From Pseudomonadota bacterium (lineage in GTDB: Bacteria; Pseudomonadota; Alphaproteobacteria; Acetobacterales; Acetobacteraceae), in assembly GCA_018240405.1 (NCBI GenBank), contig JAFEFW010000625.1:1-64000 (forward strand): 64,000 bases of DNA, in the 5' to 3' direction. The notes below the pieces were generated by a model. The model did no database searches, was not told the DNA's origin, and saw nothing but the letters and a program-made list of their open reading frames with translations. A program made the position numbers and the translations under genes. Within the stretch, counting starts at the first letter, position 1; each line of letters begins with the position of its first letter. This document shows, in pieces, positions 11,350 to 20,290 of this stretch.

Positions 11350-12675
11350 ATGGCCGCTATGCCCGCGGACGCGCTGGAACGTGCAACAATACGTAAGGTT
11401 TACTTCCGTCTGGTGCCGTTCTGTTTCCTGCTGTACATCCTCTGCTACATCGACCGGATCAATGTCAGCTTCGCTGCTCTGACGATGAACAAGGATCTGG
11501 GGCTGAGCGCCTATGTCTATGGCCTTGCCGCGGGCGCGTTCTTCTGGGGCTACTGCCTGCTGGAGGTCCCATCCAACATCATCCTGGAGAAGGTCGGTGC
11601 GCGACCCTGGATCGCGCGCATCATGATCACCTGGGGGCTGTTCTCGGCGGCGACTGCGTTTGCCACGGGACCGACGAGTTTCTTCATCATCCGCGTGCTG
11701 GTCGGCGCCGCCGAGGCGGGGCTGTTTCCCGGCCTGCTGCTGTATTTCCACCGCTGGTTCCCGCAGCACCATCGTGGCCGGGTCACCGGCTGGTTCCTGA
11801 CCGGATTGCCGCTGGCCACGGCCATCGGCGCACCGTTGTCGACGGCGCTGATGCAACTGGACGGCGTCTGGGGCCTGCATGGCTGGCAATGGATGTTCCT
11901 GGGTGAGGGCCTGCCGACGGTGCTGGTCGGCATCACCGTGTTCTGGGTGCTGACGGAGCGCCCCGAGGAAGCAACGTGGCTGAGTTCGGAACAGCGCGCC
12001 TGGCTCAGTGGCGTCATTGCGCGCGAGAAGCGGGCGGTTGAGGACGTGCGGGCCTTCTCCATCCTGCAGGCGATGGTCAATCCGCGGGTGATGATCCTGA
12101 CCGTGATCTTTGCCGGTATTGGCATGGCGGGGGTCGGCACGGTGTTGTTCCTGCCGCAGATCCTGAAGGCGATCGGCGTGACCAATACGCAAGCGGGACT
12201 GCTGACCTCGGTGCCGTACATCTTCGGCACCGTTGCCATCGTATTGTGTGGACATCTGTCGGACAAGGTGACGGACCGCTACTGGACCTTGGTCGTCACC
12301 TGCGGCCTCGCCGCGGTCGGCATGGTGCTGGCAGCGATGTGGAGCCAGAGCTTGTGGGTGTTGGCGGCCTTTGCGGTCGCGACGGTCGGCTTCTATGGCA
12401 TGAAATCGCCGTTCTGGCCGTTGCCGTCGACTTTTCTGACCGGGTCGGCCCTGGCGGCGGCGCTGGCACTGATCAACTCCCTGGGCAACTTCGCGGGCTA
12501 TATGGGGCCGATCGCCGTGGGCTGGGCGAAGGAGTCGACCGGAACGTTTGAGGCTGGCCTTTACGTCCTGGCCGGCGCCGCAGTGGTTTCGACTCTGACG
12601 GCACTAGGCTGCGCGCTGTGGATGCCGCGGGGCGCGGCGACTGGAACGCGACTGGCGGCGGCGGGGTCTGACTGA
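11350..12675 (+). CDS. MFS transporter, anion:cation symporter (ACS) type
   Basis: A 441-residue protein with twelve predicted membrane helices. It carries the ACS-family opening (LYILCYIDRINVSFAALTMN) and the loop sequence GYCLLEVPSNIILEKVGAR. ACS members import organic anions such as sugar acids, tartrate or phthalate with protons; the substrate here is unknown. A strong AGGGAGG ribosome site lies 6-7 bases before the ATG. The gene is divergent from argE and alone on its strand; the next 630 bases downstream have no gene but hold a palindromic repeat. Confidence 0.92.
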   Translation: MAAMPADALERATIRKVYFRLVPFCFLLYILCYIDRINVSFAALTMNKDLGLSAYVYGLAAGAFFWGYCLLEVPSNIILEKVGARPWIARIMITWGLFSAATAFATGPTSFFIIRVLVGAAEAGLFPGLLLYFHRWFPQHHRGRVTGWFLTGLPLATAIGAPLSTALMQLDGVWGLHGWQWMFLGEGLPTVLVGITVFWVLTERPEEATWLSSEQRAWLSGVIAREKRAVEDVRAFSILQAMVNPRVMILTVIFAGIGMAGVGTVLFLPQILKAIGVTNTQAGLLTSVPYIFGTVAIVLCGHLSDKVTDRYWTLVVTCGLAAVGMVLAAMWSQSLWVLAAFAVATVGFYGMKSPFWPLPSTFLTGSALAAALALINSLGNFAGYMGPIAVGWAKESTGTFEAGLYVLAGAAVVSTLTALGCALWMPRGAATGTRLAAAGSD

Positions 12676-13306
12676 GCGACTACGCGGGAGGCACTTGTGC
12701 GGTGCGACCACGCAGCGTGGGAGAGACGTGAACCACGGATGCGCAGGGCGACGCACACAGGCGCTCATTTTGAGCGCGCCGTGGCCTCACCCGTCATGGT
12801 CGGCGAAGGCCGACCACCCACGACTTTCGCTCAACCGCGCCGACAGCCGCCGCTTTGGCATCGCAAGACGTGGGTGGTTACTTGGCTGCTCAGCCGGACG
12901 AGAATGTTCTTCTGAACCGCTTTCTACGCGAATTGGGTCTGACCCCGGCCAGGTGGCGATCGGCCCAGTCCGGCCGCTGAATGGCCTGGTGATGCCGAAT
13001 GGCCCGAGCCGGGTTCTGCTGCGTCGTCGTGTCGGGTGGGAGCAAGGCGGGCCTGACGCAACGTCTGCGGTTCGGACATCTCACCGGATGATCGTGCCGT
13101 TCAGGGGCGTGACGATAGGGCTCCTACGGGAAGGGTCGACAACGTGCGCCAAGCGGCCTTAACCGTGCCAGGATCAGCCCGCGTGAGGGGCAGGGGGAGC
13201 AAGATGGGACAGATCGTCCCGCGTTGATCCGGAACCGCCGACAGGACGCAGCATCGAGCTTGCTCGCGGAAGGCAACACCACCCCCCGCGCGCAAACTTG
13301 AAATCG
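12676..13306. other. Gene-free region of about 630 bases with one palindromic repeat
   Basis: No reading frame here looks coding: the open frames have skewed Arg/Ser/Pro composition, and the longest (12695-13162) translates the palindromic repeat. The only structure recognised is the family-1 palindrome at 12791-12878. The right end abuts the stop of the amidohydrolase gene. Confidence 0.6.
12791..12878. repeat. Dispersed palindromic repeat, family 1 copy
   Basis: A perfect 7-bp hairpin with GAAG loop (GGTCGGC GAAG GCCGACC, 12798-12815) is preceded by CCGTCAT. A 10-bp perfect inverted repeat follows (ACCACCCACG 12813-12822 with CGTGGGTGGT 12869-12878). The two-stem plan is the same as at 7332 and 29931, with compensating base changes in the stem. 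Confidence 0.75.
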
Positions 13307-14773
13307 CTACTCCGCCGCCTGCCGGATGGAGGGCTGCCCCAGCAGAGCCTTGGCCTCCTTGGCGACGCGTGTGCCGTCAAAGAAGTTCGGGTTCTGTGTC
13401 CCCCACAGGCGCACCGAGTTCCCGAACACGAAGTCACGGAAGTCGTCCCGGGTGATGAATCCGTCTTCGACCAGCTCATAGGCTTCCGGCAGCGGATCGC
13501 GCATGTCGATGACATCGAAATGCCCGACATCGGAGCTGTAGATCGCGTTCAGCCTGGCGCCGAACGGATTGGTCTTGCCGAAAGCCACCGCGTTCATGCG
13601 GTCGTCCGCTTCGCAGCCGAAGTAGAACGGGTTGGCAAACAGATCCATCCAGTCTTCCTTGCGGGTGAACTTGCACCGAGAGAAATCGTCCAGGTCGTCG
13701 AGCCCGCCGGTGCCCAGCAGGTCCGGGTCCGGCGTGCCGTTGCGTTCCTTCAGTGCCGCCAGCATGTCGCCGTAACCGTATTTCTCCACCAGGCCCATCA
13801 GCATGGCTCGGTCGAGCTTTTCCGGCTTCATGTTCTCCAGCGCCTTGATGTTGCGCCGTTCCCAATGCTCGATCAGGTCGCCGAACAACTGCGCGGCCCA
13901 ACCCACGCCGCCCTCCAGGAATGCCCAGCGCAACTCGGGGAACCGCCGTGTGATTCCGCCGAGGAAAATGCCCTTGCAGGCGGCATGGCCGGCGTCGGCG
14001 AAGTGGCCGATATGGTTGTAGACAAAATTGGTCGGCGAGTTGCGCAGCGCCTGGTTGCTGCCGGTGCTGTGGAAGGTCGGCGCGATCTTCAATTCCCGGC
14101 ACTTGGCCCACACTGGGTCGTAGTCGTATGGGCTATCGATGCCGAACACCTCGTACCAGACCGCGAACCGGTCGGCCTCGGGGTCAGGCTTCACCGACTC
14201 AACCTGCCGCGGGAACGCGCTGCCGAACATCGCCGCCTTCGCGCCCAGTTGCCGGGTCACGAATTCGAGTTCGGCGATCGCCTCGTCCGGATGGTGCATC
14301 GGGATGATCGCCGCCGGTGTCATCCGGTCCGACAGTTTCTCGAAGTAACTTGCCGACACAACATTATAGGCATGGATCACGGCCCGGCGCGTCGCGTCAT
14401 CCTTGATCCGCGGCAGCCGCAGGCCGGCGGTAGGATAGATCACGGCAAAGTCGGTGCCGAATTCATCCATCCGGTCATAGAACAGGCGCGGCATCATCGC
14501 TGTCGCACGGTCCAGCGTGTTGCCGGTCTGACGCGTCCAGAAGCCCGGCATCGCGGTACGGCGGCGCTTGCGCTCCGCCACGGGCATATCCAGCGCGGCC
14601 TTCGTCGCACCCATTGCGGCGAGGAAGCCGTTGGCCGCCAGGTCGCCCCCGACCTTTCGCATCTGTTCCGCGAAGACGGGGTCGTACTCAACCCAGTGGC
14701 CATCACCGTCAATCACCGGATGGTCAAGACTCGCACGAATCTGTGCCGGCGTTTGTTGCGCGTTACCAGTCAT
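13307..14773 (-). CDS. Amidohydrolase-2 family metal-dependent hydrolase
   Basis: A 488-residue TIM-barrel protein of the amidohydrolase-2 (ACMSD-like) group. Landmarks are VIDGDGHW at the N-terminal metal site, APTFHSTGS (metal His), LEGGVGW and a late SSDVGHFD (metal Asp). Family members decarboxylate or hydrolyse aromatic and cyclic acids; the substrate is not known. GGGAGG lies about 6 bases before the ATG. A shorter, distant paralogue occurs at 58591-59739. The 187-base upstream region contains an AT-rich stretch near 14865-14895 that may be its promoter. Confidence 0.87.
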   Translation of the reverse strand: MTGNAQQTPAQIRASLDHPVIDGDGHWVEYDPVFAEQMRKVGGDLAANGFLAAMGATKAALDMPVAERKRRRTAMPGFWTRQTGNTLDRATAMMPRLFYDRMDEFGTDFAVIYPTAGLRLPRIKDDATRRAVIHAYNVVSASYFEKLSDRMTPAAIIPMHHPDEAIAELEFVTRQLGAKAAMFGSAFPRQVESVKPDPEADRFAVWYEVFGIDSPYDYDPVWAKCRELKIAPTFHSTGSNQALRNSPTNFVYNHIGHFADAGHAACKGIFLGGITRRFPELRWAFLEGGVGWAAQLFGDLIEHWERRNIKALENMKPEKLDRAMLMGLVEKYGYGDMLAALKERNGTPDPDLLGTGGLDDLDDFSRCKFTRKEDWMDLFANPFYFGCEADDRMNAVAFGKTNPFGARLNAIYSSDVGHFDVIDMRDPLPEAYELVEDGFITRDDFRDFVFGNSVRLWGTQNPNFFDGTRVAKEAKALLGQPSIRQAAE

Positions 14774-14960
14774 TGCAGCCTCCCTCGGTTGTACAGTGAC
14801 ACTGATGTCCTGTTGATTTTGTCGGGAAGCGCAGCACCAACCGCCACCGCTGTCAACGCCGTTAAGTCAAAATGTTATTTTTGTGCAACATGATGCTACT
14901 TGTTTCAGCTGCGCCTCTGCGCGTCACCTCAGGGATGAAGCCGGCGACCCCCTTTAGACG

Positions 14961-16379
14961 TCAGCGGCCATGTCCGGACAACTCCGCCCCCGCCTGCTTG
15001 TCCAGCCGCGTTGCCAGCAGCGGCGCCAGGAACGACACTGCCGAAACGAACAGGAACGCCGCAGAGAAGTCCGCAAGCCGCGGTTCGGCATGTCCTGTTG
15101 CTGCCATCGACGCCGCCAGCGCCGCCGCCGACACCGCGATGCCCAGTGTCAGCGCCATTTGCTGGAACGTCGTATAGAAACTCGTCGCCGCGCTCATGTC
15201 CTCGCGCGAGACATCGGCATAGGCGATCGTATTGTAGGCCATGAATTGCAGCGACTGGAAAAACCCGTTCGCCAGCAGCACGAAGTAGATCAGCCACAGC
15301 GGCCACCATGGCCGGAATGCGGCGCTCAGCGCCAGGATGGAGGTTGCCAGCAGGCCAACCCAGGTTAGCACGGTCCTGAATCCCAGCCGCCGCAGGAACC
15401 ACGGTGCGCAGGTGCGCATCAGCAGCGAACCGACGGAGCTGACAAAGGTGATCAATCCGCTTTGCGCCGCGGTCAGGCCGAAGCCGATCTGAAACATCAT
15501 GGGCAGCAGGAATGGCATTGCGCCGACAGCGACCCGCGACAGCGAGCCGCACATCCAGGACATCCGAAACGTCGTCACCTGTAGTAACCTGAAGTCGAGG
15601 ATCGGCCGCTCCGTATGCCGCGCATGCAGGCCGTAGAGCACGCCGGACACCAGGCCGGCGCCGACGAGCGTCAGGACGCCTGCCGATACACCGGCGCGGC
15701 TGGCGACCTCGATGCCGAACATCAGGCAGGAAAGGGCGGAACCGGCCAGAACCAGGCCGAGCAGGTCGAATTTCTGTCGCTCCGGCTCTTTCATTTCGTC
15801 AATGAACAGTGTCACCAGAACCACGCCCAGGATGCCGATCGGCACATTGATGTAGAAAATCCAATGCCAGGACAAATAGGTAACCAGGAACCCGCCGACC
15901 GGCGGCCCGACGATCGGACCGATCGTCGCCGGGATCATTAGCCACGCCATGGAGCGGACCAGCTCTGCTTTCGACACCACGCGCAGCATCACCAGGCGCC
16001 CGACCGGCGACATCATCGCACCGCCGGCGCCCTGCACCATGCGCGCCAGTACCAGCGCCCATAGCGTCGGCGCCAGCGCGCAGGCGACCGATCCCAGGGT
16101 GAACAGCGCAATCGCCGCCCGGAAGACGGACCGCGACCCGTAGCGGTCGGCAATGCGGCCGCTGGCCGGAATGAACATTGCCAGCGTCAGCAGGTAGGAG
16201 GTGAGCGCGATGCTCATGTGCAGCGCGTCGGCGTCAAAGCTGCGGCCCATCGCGGGAAGCGCGGTAGCCAGAACGGTGCCGTCAAGCTGCTCCATGAACA
16301 TGGCGGAGGCGACGATCAGCAGGACGGTGCGTGGCTTGGTCTGCTTCGGATGAGCCTGTTTCACCGCGCCTGCTGCCAT
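14961..16379 (-). CDS. MFS multidrug efflux transporter, DHA2 (EmrB/QacA) type
   Basis: A 472-residue protein with about 14 hydrophobic helices, as in the DHA2 drug:proton antiporters. Family motifs are LDGTVLATALPAMG in helix 1, GRIADRYGSR (motif A) and the helix-5 motif region (ATIGPIVGPPVGGFL). Such pumps export hydrophobic drugs or other toxic compounds; substrate specificity cannot be read. No membrane-fusion partner gene (EmrA-like) or regulator is adjacent, so it is a solitary pump. It diverges from the chemoreceptor gene at 16538. Confidence 0.92.
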   Translation of the reverse strand: MAAGAVKQAHPKQTKPRTVLLIVASAMFMEQLDGTVLATALPAMGRSFDADALHMSIALTSYLLTLAMFIPASGRIADRYGSRSVFRAAIALFTLGSVACALAPTLWALVLARMVQGAGGAMMSPVGRLVMLRVVSKAELVRSMAWLMIPATIGPIVGPPVGGFLVTYLSWHWIFYINVPIGILGVVLVTLFIDEMKEPERQKFDLLGLVLAGSALSCLMFGIEVASRAGVSAGVLTLVGAGLVSGVLYGLHARHTERPILDFRLLQVTTFRMSWMCGSLSRVAVGAMPFLLPMMFQIGFGLTAAQSGLITFVSSVGSLLMRTCAPWFLRRLGFRTVLTWVGLLATSILALSAAFRPWWPLWLIYFVLLANGFFQSLQFMAYNTIAYADVSREDMSAATSFYTTFQQMALTLGIAVSAAALAASMAATGHAEPRLADFSAAFLFVSAVSFLAPLLATRLDKQAGAELSGHGR

Positions 16380-16537
16380 CCGTCCGTGCCTGCTCTATCA
16401 GCTTGGCGCGACGGTAGGCGCTGCGCCGCAGCATGGCCAGTTCCGGTGTTGTGGCCCGGCGGGCGGCCCGTTCTTTAACCTTTTTTTCATGCCCCCTTTG
16501 CTAAGCCCGCGTCAGTTGCTGGGCAGTGGGAAGTGAC

Positions 16538-18373
16538 ATGTTGGTAAGTTCAGGTGCCGCACTGATCGCTGCGTTGGTTCCGCTGGCGGGAGCGGTCATG
16601 GCCGCCGCCGCCGGGGTACCGTCCGTGGCCATGGCCCTGCTGATTGTAACCGGCCTCGTGGTCAGTCTGTCCGTCTGGGCATTGACCCGTGCGTTGGCTC
16701 GACTGGCGGATGCCGCGCAGCGCGTGGCGGCTGGCGCGTCGGATCCGTCCGTACCTTATACGGCGGCATCCGGCGCGCTGGGCCGGCTGGCGCAGGCGCT
16801 GGCTGATGCGGCTGTTCGCCCGTGCGCCCATGGCGGCGATGTGGTTAGCCCGCCGCAGCATCTCCCATTGCAGCAAACTATCGCCGATCTCGTGGAGGCC
16901 ATTGAGAGCGAGGTGCATATGGCGCTGCAGGATGTGTCCGCTCACACCGCCCTCGTCGCAGGCGCGGCTGCCGACATGACGGCGTCGTCGGAACATGCCG
17001 GCCGGACGATCACCGCCACCGCGGCCAAGGCATCCGACGTGATGGCCACCGTACAAGGCATTGCCGGTGCCACTGAGGAGCTGTCGAGTTCGGTGAGGGC
17101 GATCACGGACCAAGTCGGCCTATCCAGTCGTATTGTTGCGAAGGCGGTGAAGGCAGCGCATGAGACTCGATCGTCCATAGATGCCCTGAGCCAGCGGGTG
17201 GATCGCATCGGCATAGTCGCGGACGTGATCGCTCGCATCGCTGGTCAGACCAATTTGTTGGCGCTGAACGCCACGATCGAAGCGGCACGCGCCGGCGATG
17301 CCGGCAAGGGCTTTGCAGTCGTGGCGAACGAGGTCAAGCAACTGGCGACGCAGACCGCGCGCTCGACCGAGGAAATTGCGCGCCATCTGGCGGATGTCCG
17401 CGCCGCCACGGCCGATTCGGTGGCCGCCGTCGGGCACATCGAAAAGCTGGTCGAGGAGATCAACGATGCTGCCGGATCAATTGCCTCTGCGGTCGAGCAG
17501 CAAGGCTGTGCCACCGACGAGATTGCCCACAGCATGACGGAAATTGCCTCGGCGACCAGCGATATGAACCACCGCTGCGCTGACACACTGGCGCAGGTTG
17601 AGAACACGTGTGCCCGAGCTGAGTTGGTGAGCAAGCATAATGCCCAGCTGGAGGCATCCGTGGCGGAATTGGAGCGGTCGGTGGTGCGGGCAGTGCGCTC
17701 CGCCAGCAGCGACGCAGACCGGCGGGGTGAGCGGCGGCGGCCTTGCCTGCTTGAAGCGACACTGCGCAGCGGGAACGAGTGCAGTGCGGTTGTGCTGCAC
17801 GATCTCTCGGAGGTTGGGTGCTACGTTACGCAGGCGCCGAATCTGCGCGATGGGCAGGCTGTTACAATTGAGGCCGGCGAATACGGTATCCGCTCCAATG
17901 GCCGCGTCGTGGCTGTGCTACCTGGCGGGGTGCATGTCCACCTCGATACCCAACTGCCAACCGAACGGGTCGACGCCATCAGCCTTGCAACGGTGTCGAA
18001 GCTGGTGGCACTCGCGAAAAGTGACCATGCTGCCTTTGTCGATCGTGTCGTGAAGGCTGTAACTGGCGGTGAGCGCCTTATTGCCGCTGACTTGTCCACG
18101 CATCACGCCTGCCGGCTTGGCCGCTGGTACGACGTGATCAGCGACAGGACGACAATGGCTCTACCGACCTTCAAGGCAATACTCAAACCTCACCAGGCGG
18201 TGCACGACGCTGGGAGACACACGCTGCAGTCCTTCGACATGGGTGACACCGCCGCGGTGGAACGCTACGTCGCTGCATTACGTGCGCATTCGCAAGAGGT
18301 TGTCGCCTGCCTGGACCGTTTCGTGGAGGAGTATCCGTCAACCATACAGCCTGCTGTTGAGCGCGCGGCGTAG
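16538..18373 (+). CDS. Methyl-accepting chemotaxis protein with PilZ and CZB domains
   Basis: This 611-residue protein has two N-terminal membrane helices (about 4-25 and 28-49) with almost no loop between them, so no periplasmic sensor. A HAMP-like segment follows (about 50-95), then a signalling domain whose hairpin tip is at 237-270 ([20 protein letters not shown]). A PilZ domain comes next, with the c-di-GMP motifs RRGERRR (395-401) and DLSEVG (422-427). Last is a CZB zinc-binding domain with His497, Cys525 (CRLGRWYD), His552 and His556, matching the H-C-H-H spacing of the family. Input is thus probably cytoplasmic (c-di-GMP and zinc or redox). The ATG at 16538 is preferred to an in-frame GTG at 16526 because GGGAAG precedes it. 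Confidence 0.92.
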   Translation: MLVSSGAALIAALVPLAGAVMAAAAGVPSVAMALLIVTGLVVSLSVWALTRALARLADAAQRVAAGASDPSVPYTAASGALGRLAQALADAAVRPCAHGGDVVSPPQHLPLQQTIADLVEAIESEVHMALQDVSAHTALVAGAAADMTASSEHAGRTITATAAKASDVMATVQGIAGATEELSSSVRAITDQVGLSSRIVAKAVKAAHETRSSIDALSQRVDRIGIVADVIARIAGQTNLLALNATIEAARAGDAGKGFAVVANEVKQLATQTARSTEEIARHLADVRAATADSVAAVGHIEKLVEEINDAAGSIASAVEQQGCATDEIAHSMTEIASATSDMNHRCADTLAQVENTCARAELVSKHNAQLEASVAELERSVVRAVRSASSDADRRGERRRPCLLEATLRSGNECSAVVLHDLSEVGCYVTQAPNLRDGQAVTIEAGEYGIRSNGRVVAVLPGGVHVHLDTQLPTERVDAISLATVSKLVALAKSDHAAFVDRVVKAVTGGERLIAADLSTHHACRLGRWYDVISDRTTMALPTFKAILKPHQAVHDAGRHTLQSFDMGDTAAVERYVAALRAHSQEVVACLDRFVEEYPSTIQPAVERAA

Positions 18374-18428
18374 CCCGAAGGCACCTTTACGGATAGACTG
18401 ACGGGATCTCACCGAGGAAGCGCCCGTC

Positions 18429-19388
18429 ATGACAAACCGCCCCCACCTGTTGCTGTGGACGAACAACCCCGCTCCATACCTCGACGCCATCAAGGACGCC
18501 GGACTTGCCGATCGCGTCGCCACCGCCACGCTGCCGGGGAAAGAGCAGCCGTCAGAGGAACAGCTTCGGCAGACCAATGCGCTGATGGTGCCGAACGTGC
18601 CGCCCGGCCTGCTGTCAAAAATGCCGAACCTGCAATGGGCGCAGGCGATGACTGCCGGCGTCGAAGCCTGGCTCGCTCTGCCGGACCTGCCACCGAAGCT
18701 GACACTGACCTGCGCCCGCGGCACCCACGCCGAGTCGATGCCGGAAAACATCATCTCCGCCATTCTCTACGTTGCGAAGCCGTTCGCCGCCATCGCCGCC
18801 GATCAGCCGCAACGCAAATGGAGCCACCGCGTCGCCGAACCGATCAACGACAAGACCCTGGGCATCATCGGCTTCGGCGTCATTGGCAAGGAGGTCGCTC
18901 GGCTGGCCAACGCGCTGGGCATGCGCGTGCTGGCGACCCGCCGCAGTCCGGGTGACGCTCCGGCGGGCGTTGAGCTGCTGCGGCCGGAACAGACCGACGA
19001 ATTGCTGGCGCAGTCCGACTACGTCGTGCTGCTGCTGCCGGCGACACCGGAGACCGAGAATTTCATCAACGCGCAACGCCTGGCCAAGATGAAGAAGACG
19101 GCCTGGCTGCTGAATTTCGGCCGCGGCGCGTTGATCAAAGATGAGGATCTGATCGCCGCCACAACGAACGGTACCATCGCCGGCGCCGTGCTGGACGTGT
19201 TCCGGCAGGAGCCGTTGCCGGAGACGCACCCGTTCTGGACGGCGCGCAACATCATGGTGCTGCCGCATATCGGCGGTCCGCACCCACGCCGCGACCGCAT
19301 CGTCGCGCGCCTGCTGGTCGACAATCTGCGCCGCTTCCTCGACGGGCAGCCGTTGAAGGAAGTGGTGGACCGCGCCCGCGGCTATTGA
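18429..19388 (+). CDS. D-isomer-specific 2-hydroxyacid dehydrogenase (GhrA/SerA-like fold)
   Basis: A 319-residue NAD(P)-dependent dehydrogenase. The cofactor motif is GFGVIG (148-153) and the catalytic triad is complete: Arg232 (NFGRGAL), Glu261 (DVFRQEPLP) and His280 (LPHIGG). The family interconverts 2-oxoacids and D-2-hydroxyacids; glyoxylate/hydroxypyruvate reductase activity is possible but not proven. GAGGAAG lies about 8 bases before the ATG. Its TGA stop overlaps the ATG of the downstream acetyltransferase by one base, which suggests translational coupling. Confidence 0.92.
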   Translation: MTNRPHLLLWTNNPAPYLDAIKDAGLADRVATATLPGKEQPSEEQLRQTNALMVPNVPPGLLSKMPNLQWAQAMTAGVEAWLALPDLPPKLTLTCARGTHAESMPENIISAILYVAKPFAAIAADQPQRKWSHRVAEPINDKTLGIIGFGVIGKEVARLANALGMRVLATRRSPGDAPAGVELLRPEQTDELLAQSDYVVLLLPATPETENFINAQRLAKMKKTAWLLNFGRGALIKDEDLIAATTNGTIAGAVLDVFRQEPLPETHPFWTARNIMVLPHIGGPHPRRDRIVARLLVDNLRRFLDGQPLKEVVDRARGY

Positions 19389-20146
19389 TGACCCCGACGC
19401 CGGATGAGCGCGTGCGGATGGAACGCGCGCACGTCCACGCCTGGCCAGCCTTCCGGACAGAGCGGATCGAGGGCTGGTTGTGGCGGTCCTCGGGCGGCGG
19501 ATCGCAGCGCGCCAATTCCGTGTCGACGGTCGAGTTCACCGGCCGCGACATGGACGCCGCGATCGATACGGTTGAGGCGCGATACCGGGCGGCGGGCGCT
19601 GTCGCACGATTCCATACGTTCGACGAGACGCAGCCTGTGTTGCTCGCCGATCGGCTGCAGGCGCGCGGTTACCGGCCGAGCGAAGCAACCATCACCATGT
19701 TCAAGCGCCCGCTTCCTGGCCCGGCGCCCGAGGACGTCGACACGCGCGATGCTGCCTGGCCCGGCTGGATCGAGACCTACACCGGTGAGATCACGCCGAA
19801 CCGCCGCGCGGTGACTACCCAGATCCTGGCGACGATCCCGGCGCCGCGGCGCTTCTTCGGTTGCCGTCGCGATGGAGGTATCATCGCAACGGCGTTGTGC
19901 GTCATCAGCTACGGCTGTGCGGTGGTCGAATGCGTCGCCACGCGCGCGGATGCTCGCCGCCAAGGTGCCGCGGTGGCGGTGATGCAGGCGCTGGAGGTGT
20001 GGGCCGCAACGCAGCCTGTCGATCTCCTGGGCCTGCAGGTCGTCAGCACGAACAAGCCGGCGATCCGGTTATACGAGCGGCTTGGCTTCAGCCCTGGCGC
20101 GACGAACCGCTTCTGGGTGCGGGATTTGTCGACCTTGGCGGCCTGA
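19388..20146 (+). CDS. GNAT-family N-acetyltransferase
   Basis: A 252-residue protein whose C-terminal half carries the GNAT fold: CAVVECVATRADARRQGAA corresponds to the acetyl-CoA pyrophosphate-binding segment, and STNKPAIRLYERLGFSPG is the typical helix-4/strand signature. The N-terminal half resembles the degenerate first GNAT unit seen in two-domain members. The acceptor substrate is unknown. The ATG at 19388 shares one base with the stop of the preceding dehydrogenase (TGATG), so both are read from one transcript; an in-frame TTG at 19385 is less likely. Confidence 0.85.
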   Translation: MTPTPDERVRMERAHVHAWPAFRTERIEGWLWRSSGGGSQRANSVSTVEFTGRDMDAAIDTVEARYRAAGAVARFHTFDETQPVLLADRLQARGYRPSEATITMFKRPLPGPAPEDVDTRDAAWPGWIETYTGEITPNRRAVTTQILATIPAPRRFFGCRRDGGIIATALCVISYGCAVVECVATRADARRQGAAVAVMQALEVWAATQPVDLLGLQVVSTNKPAIRLYERLGFSPGATNRFWVRDLSTLAA

Positions 20147-20290
20147 TGGCTCGCGCAGCGAAGCCGGTGCAGGCTGCGGCATCCGTTAGTGACCATATCC
20201 GTAGATGACCGTATTGCCAGGCCGTCCGCAGTCGCTTAGTCTACCGCCAAGTTGCGAGCCATTCGCAATTGCATCCGCAAGAGGCTTACG

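Noticed and set aside
12695-13162. A 155-codon frame after the first MFS gene
   Set aside because: Part of it is a translation of the family-1 palindrome, and the rest has no coding character.
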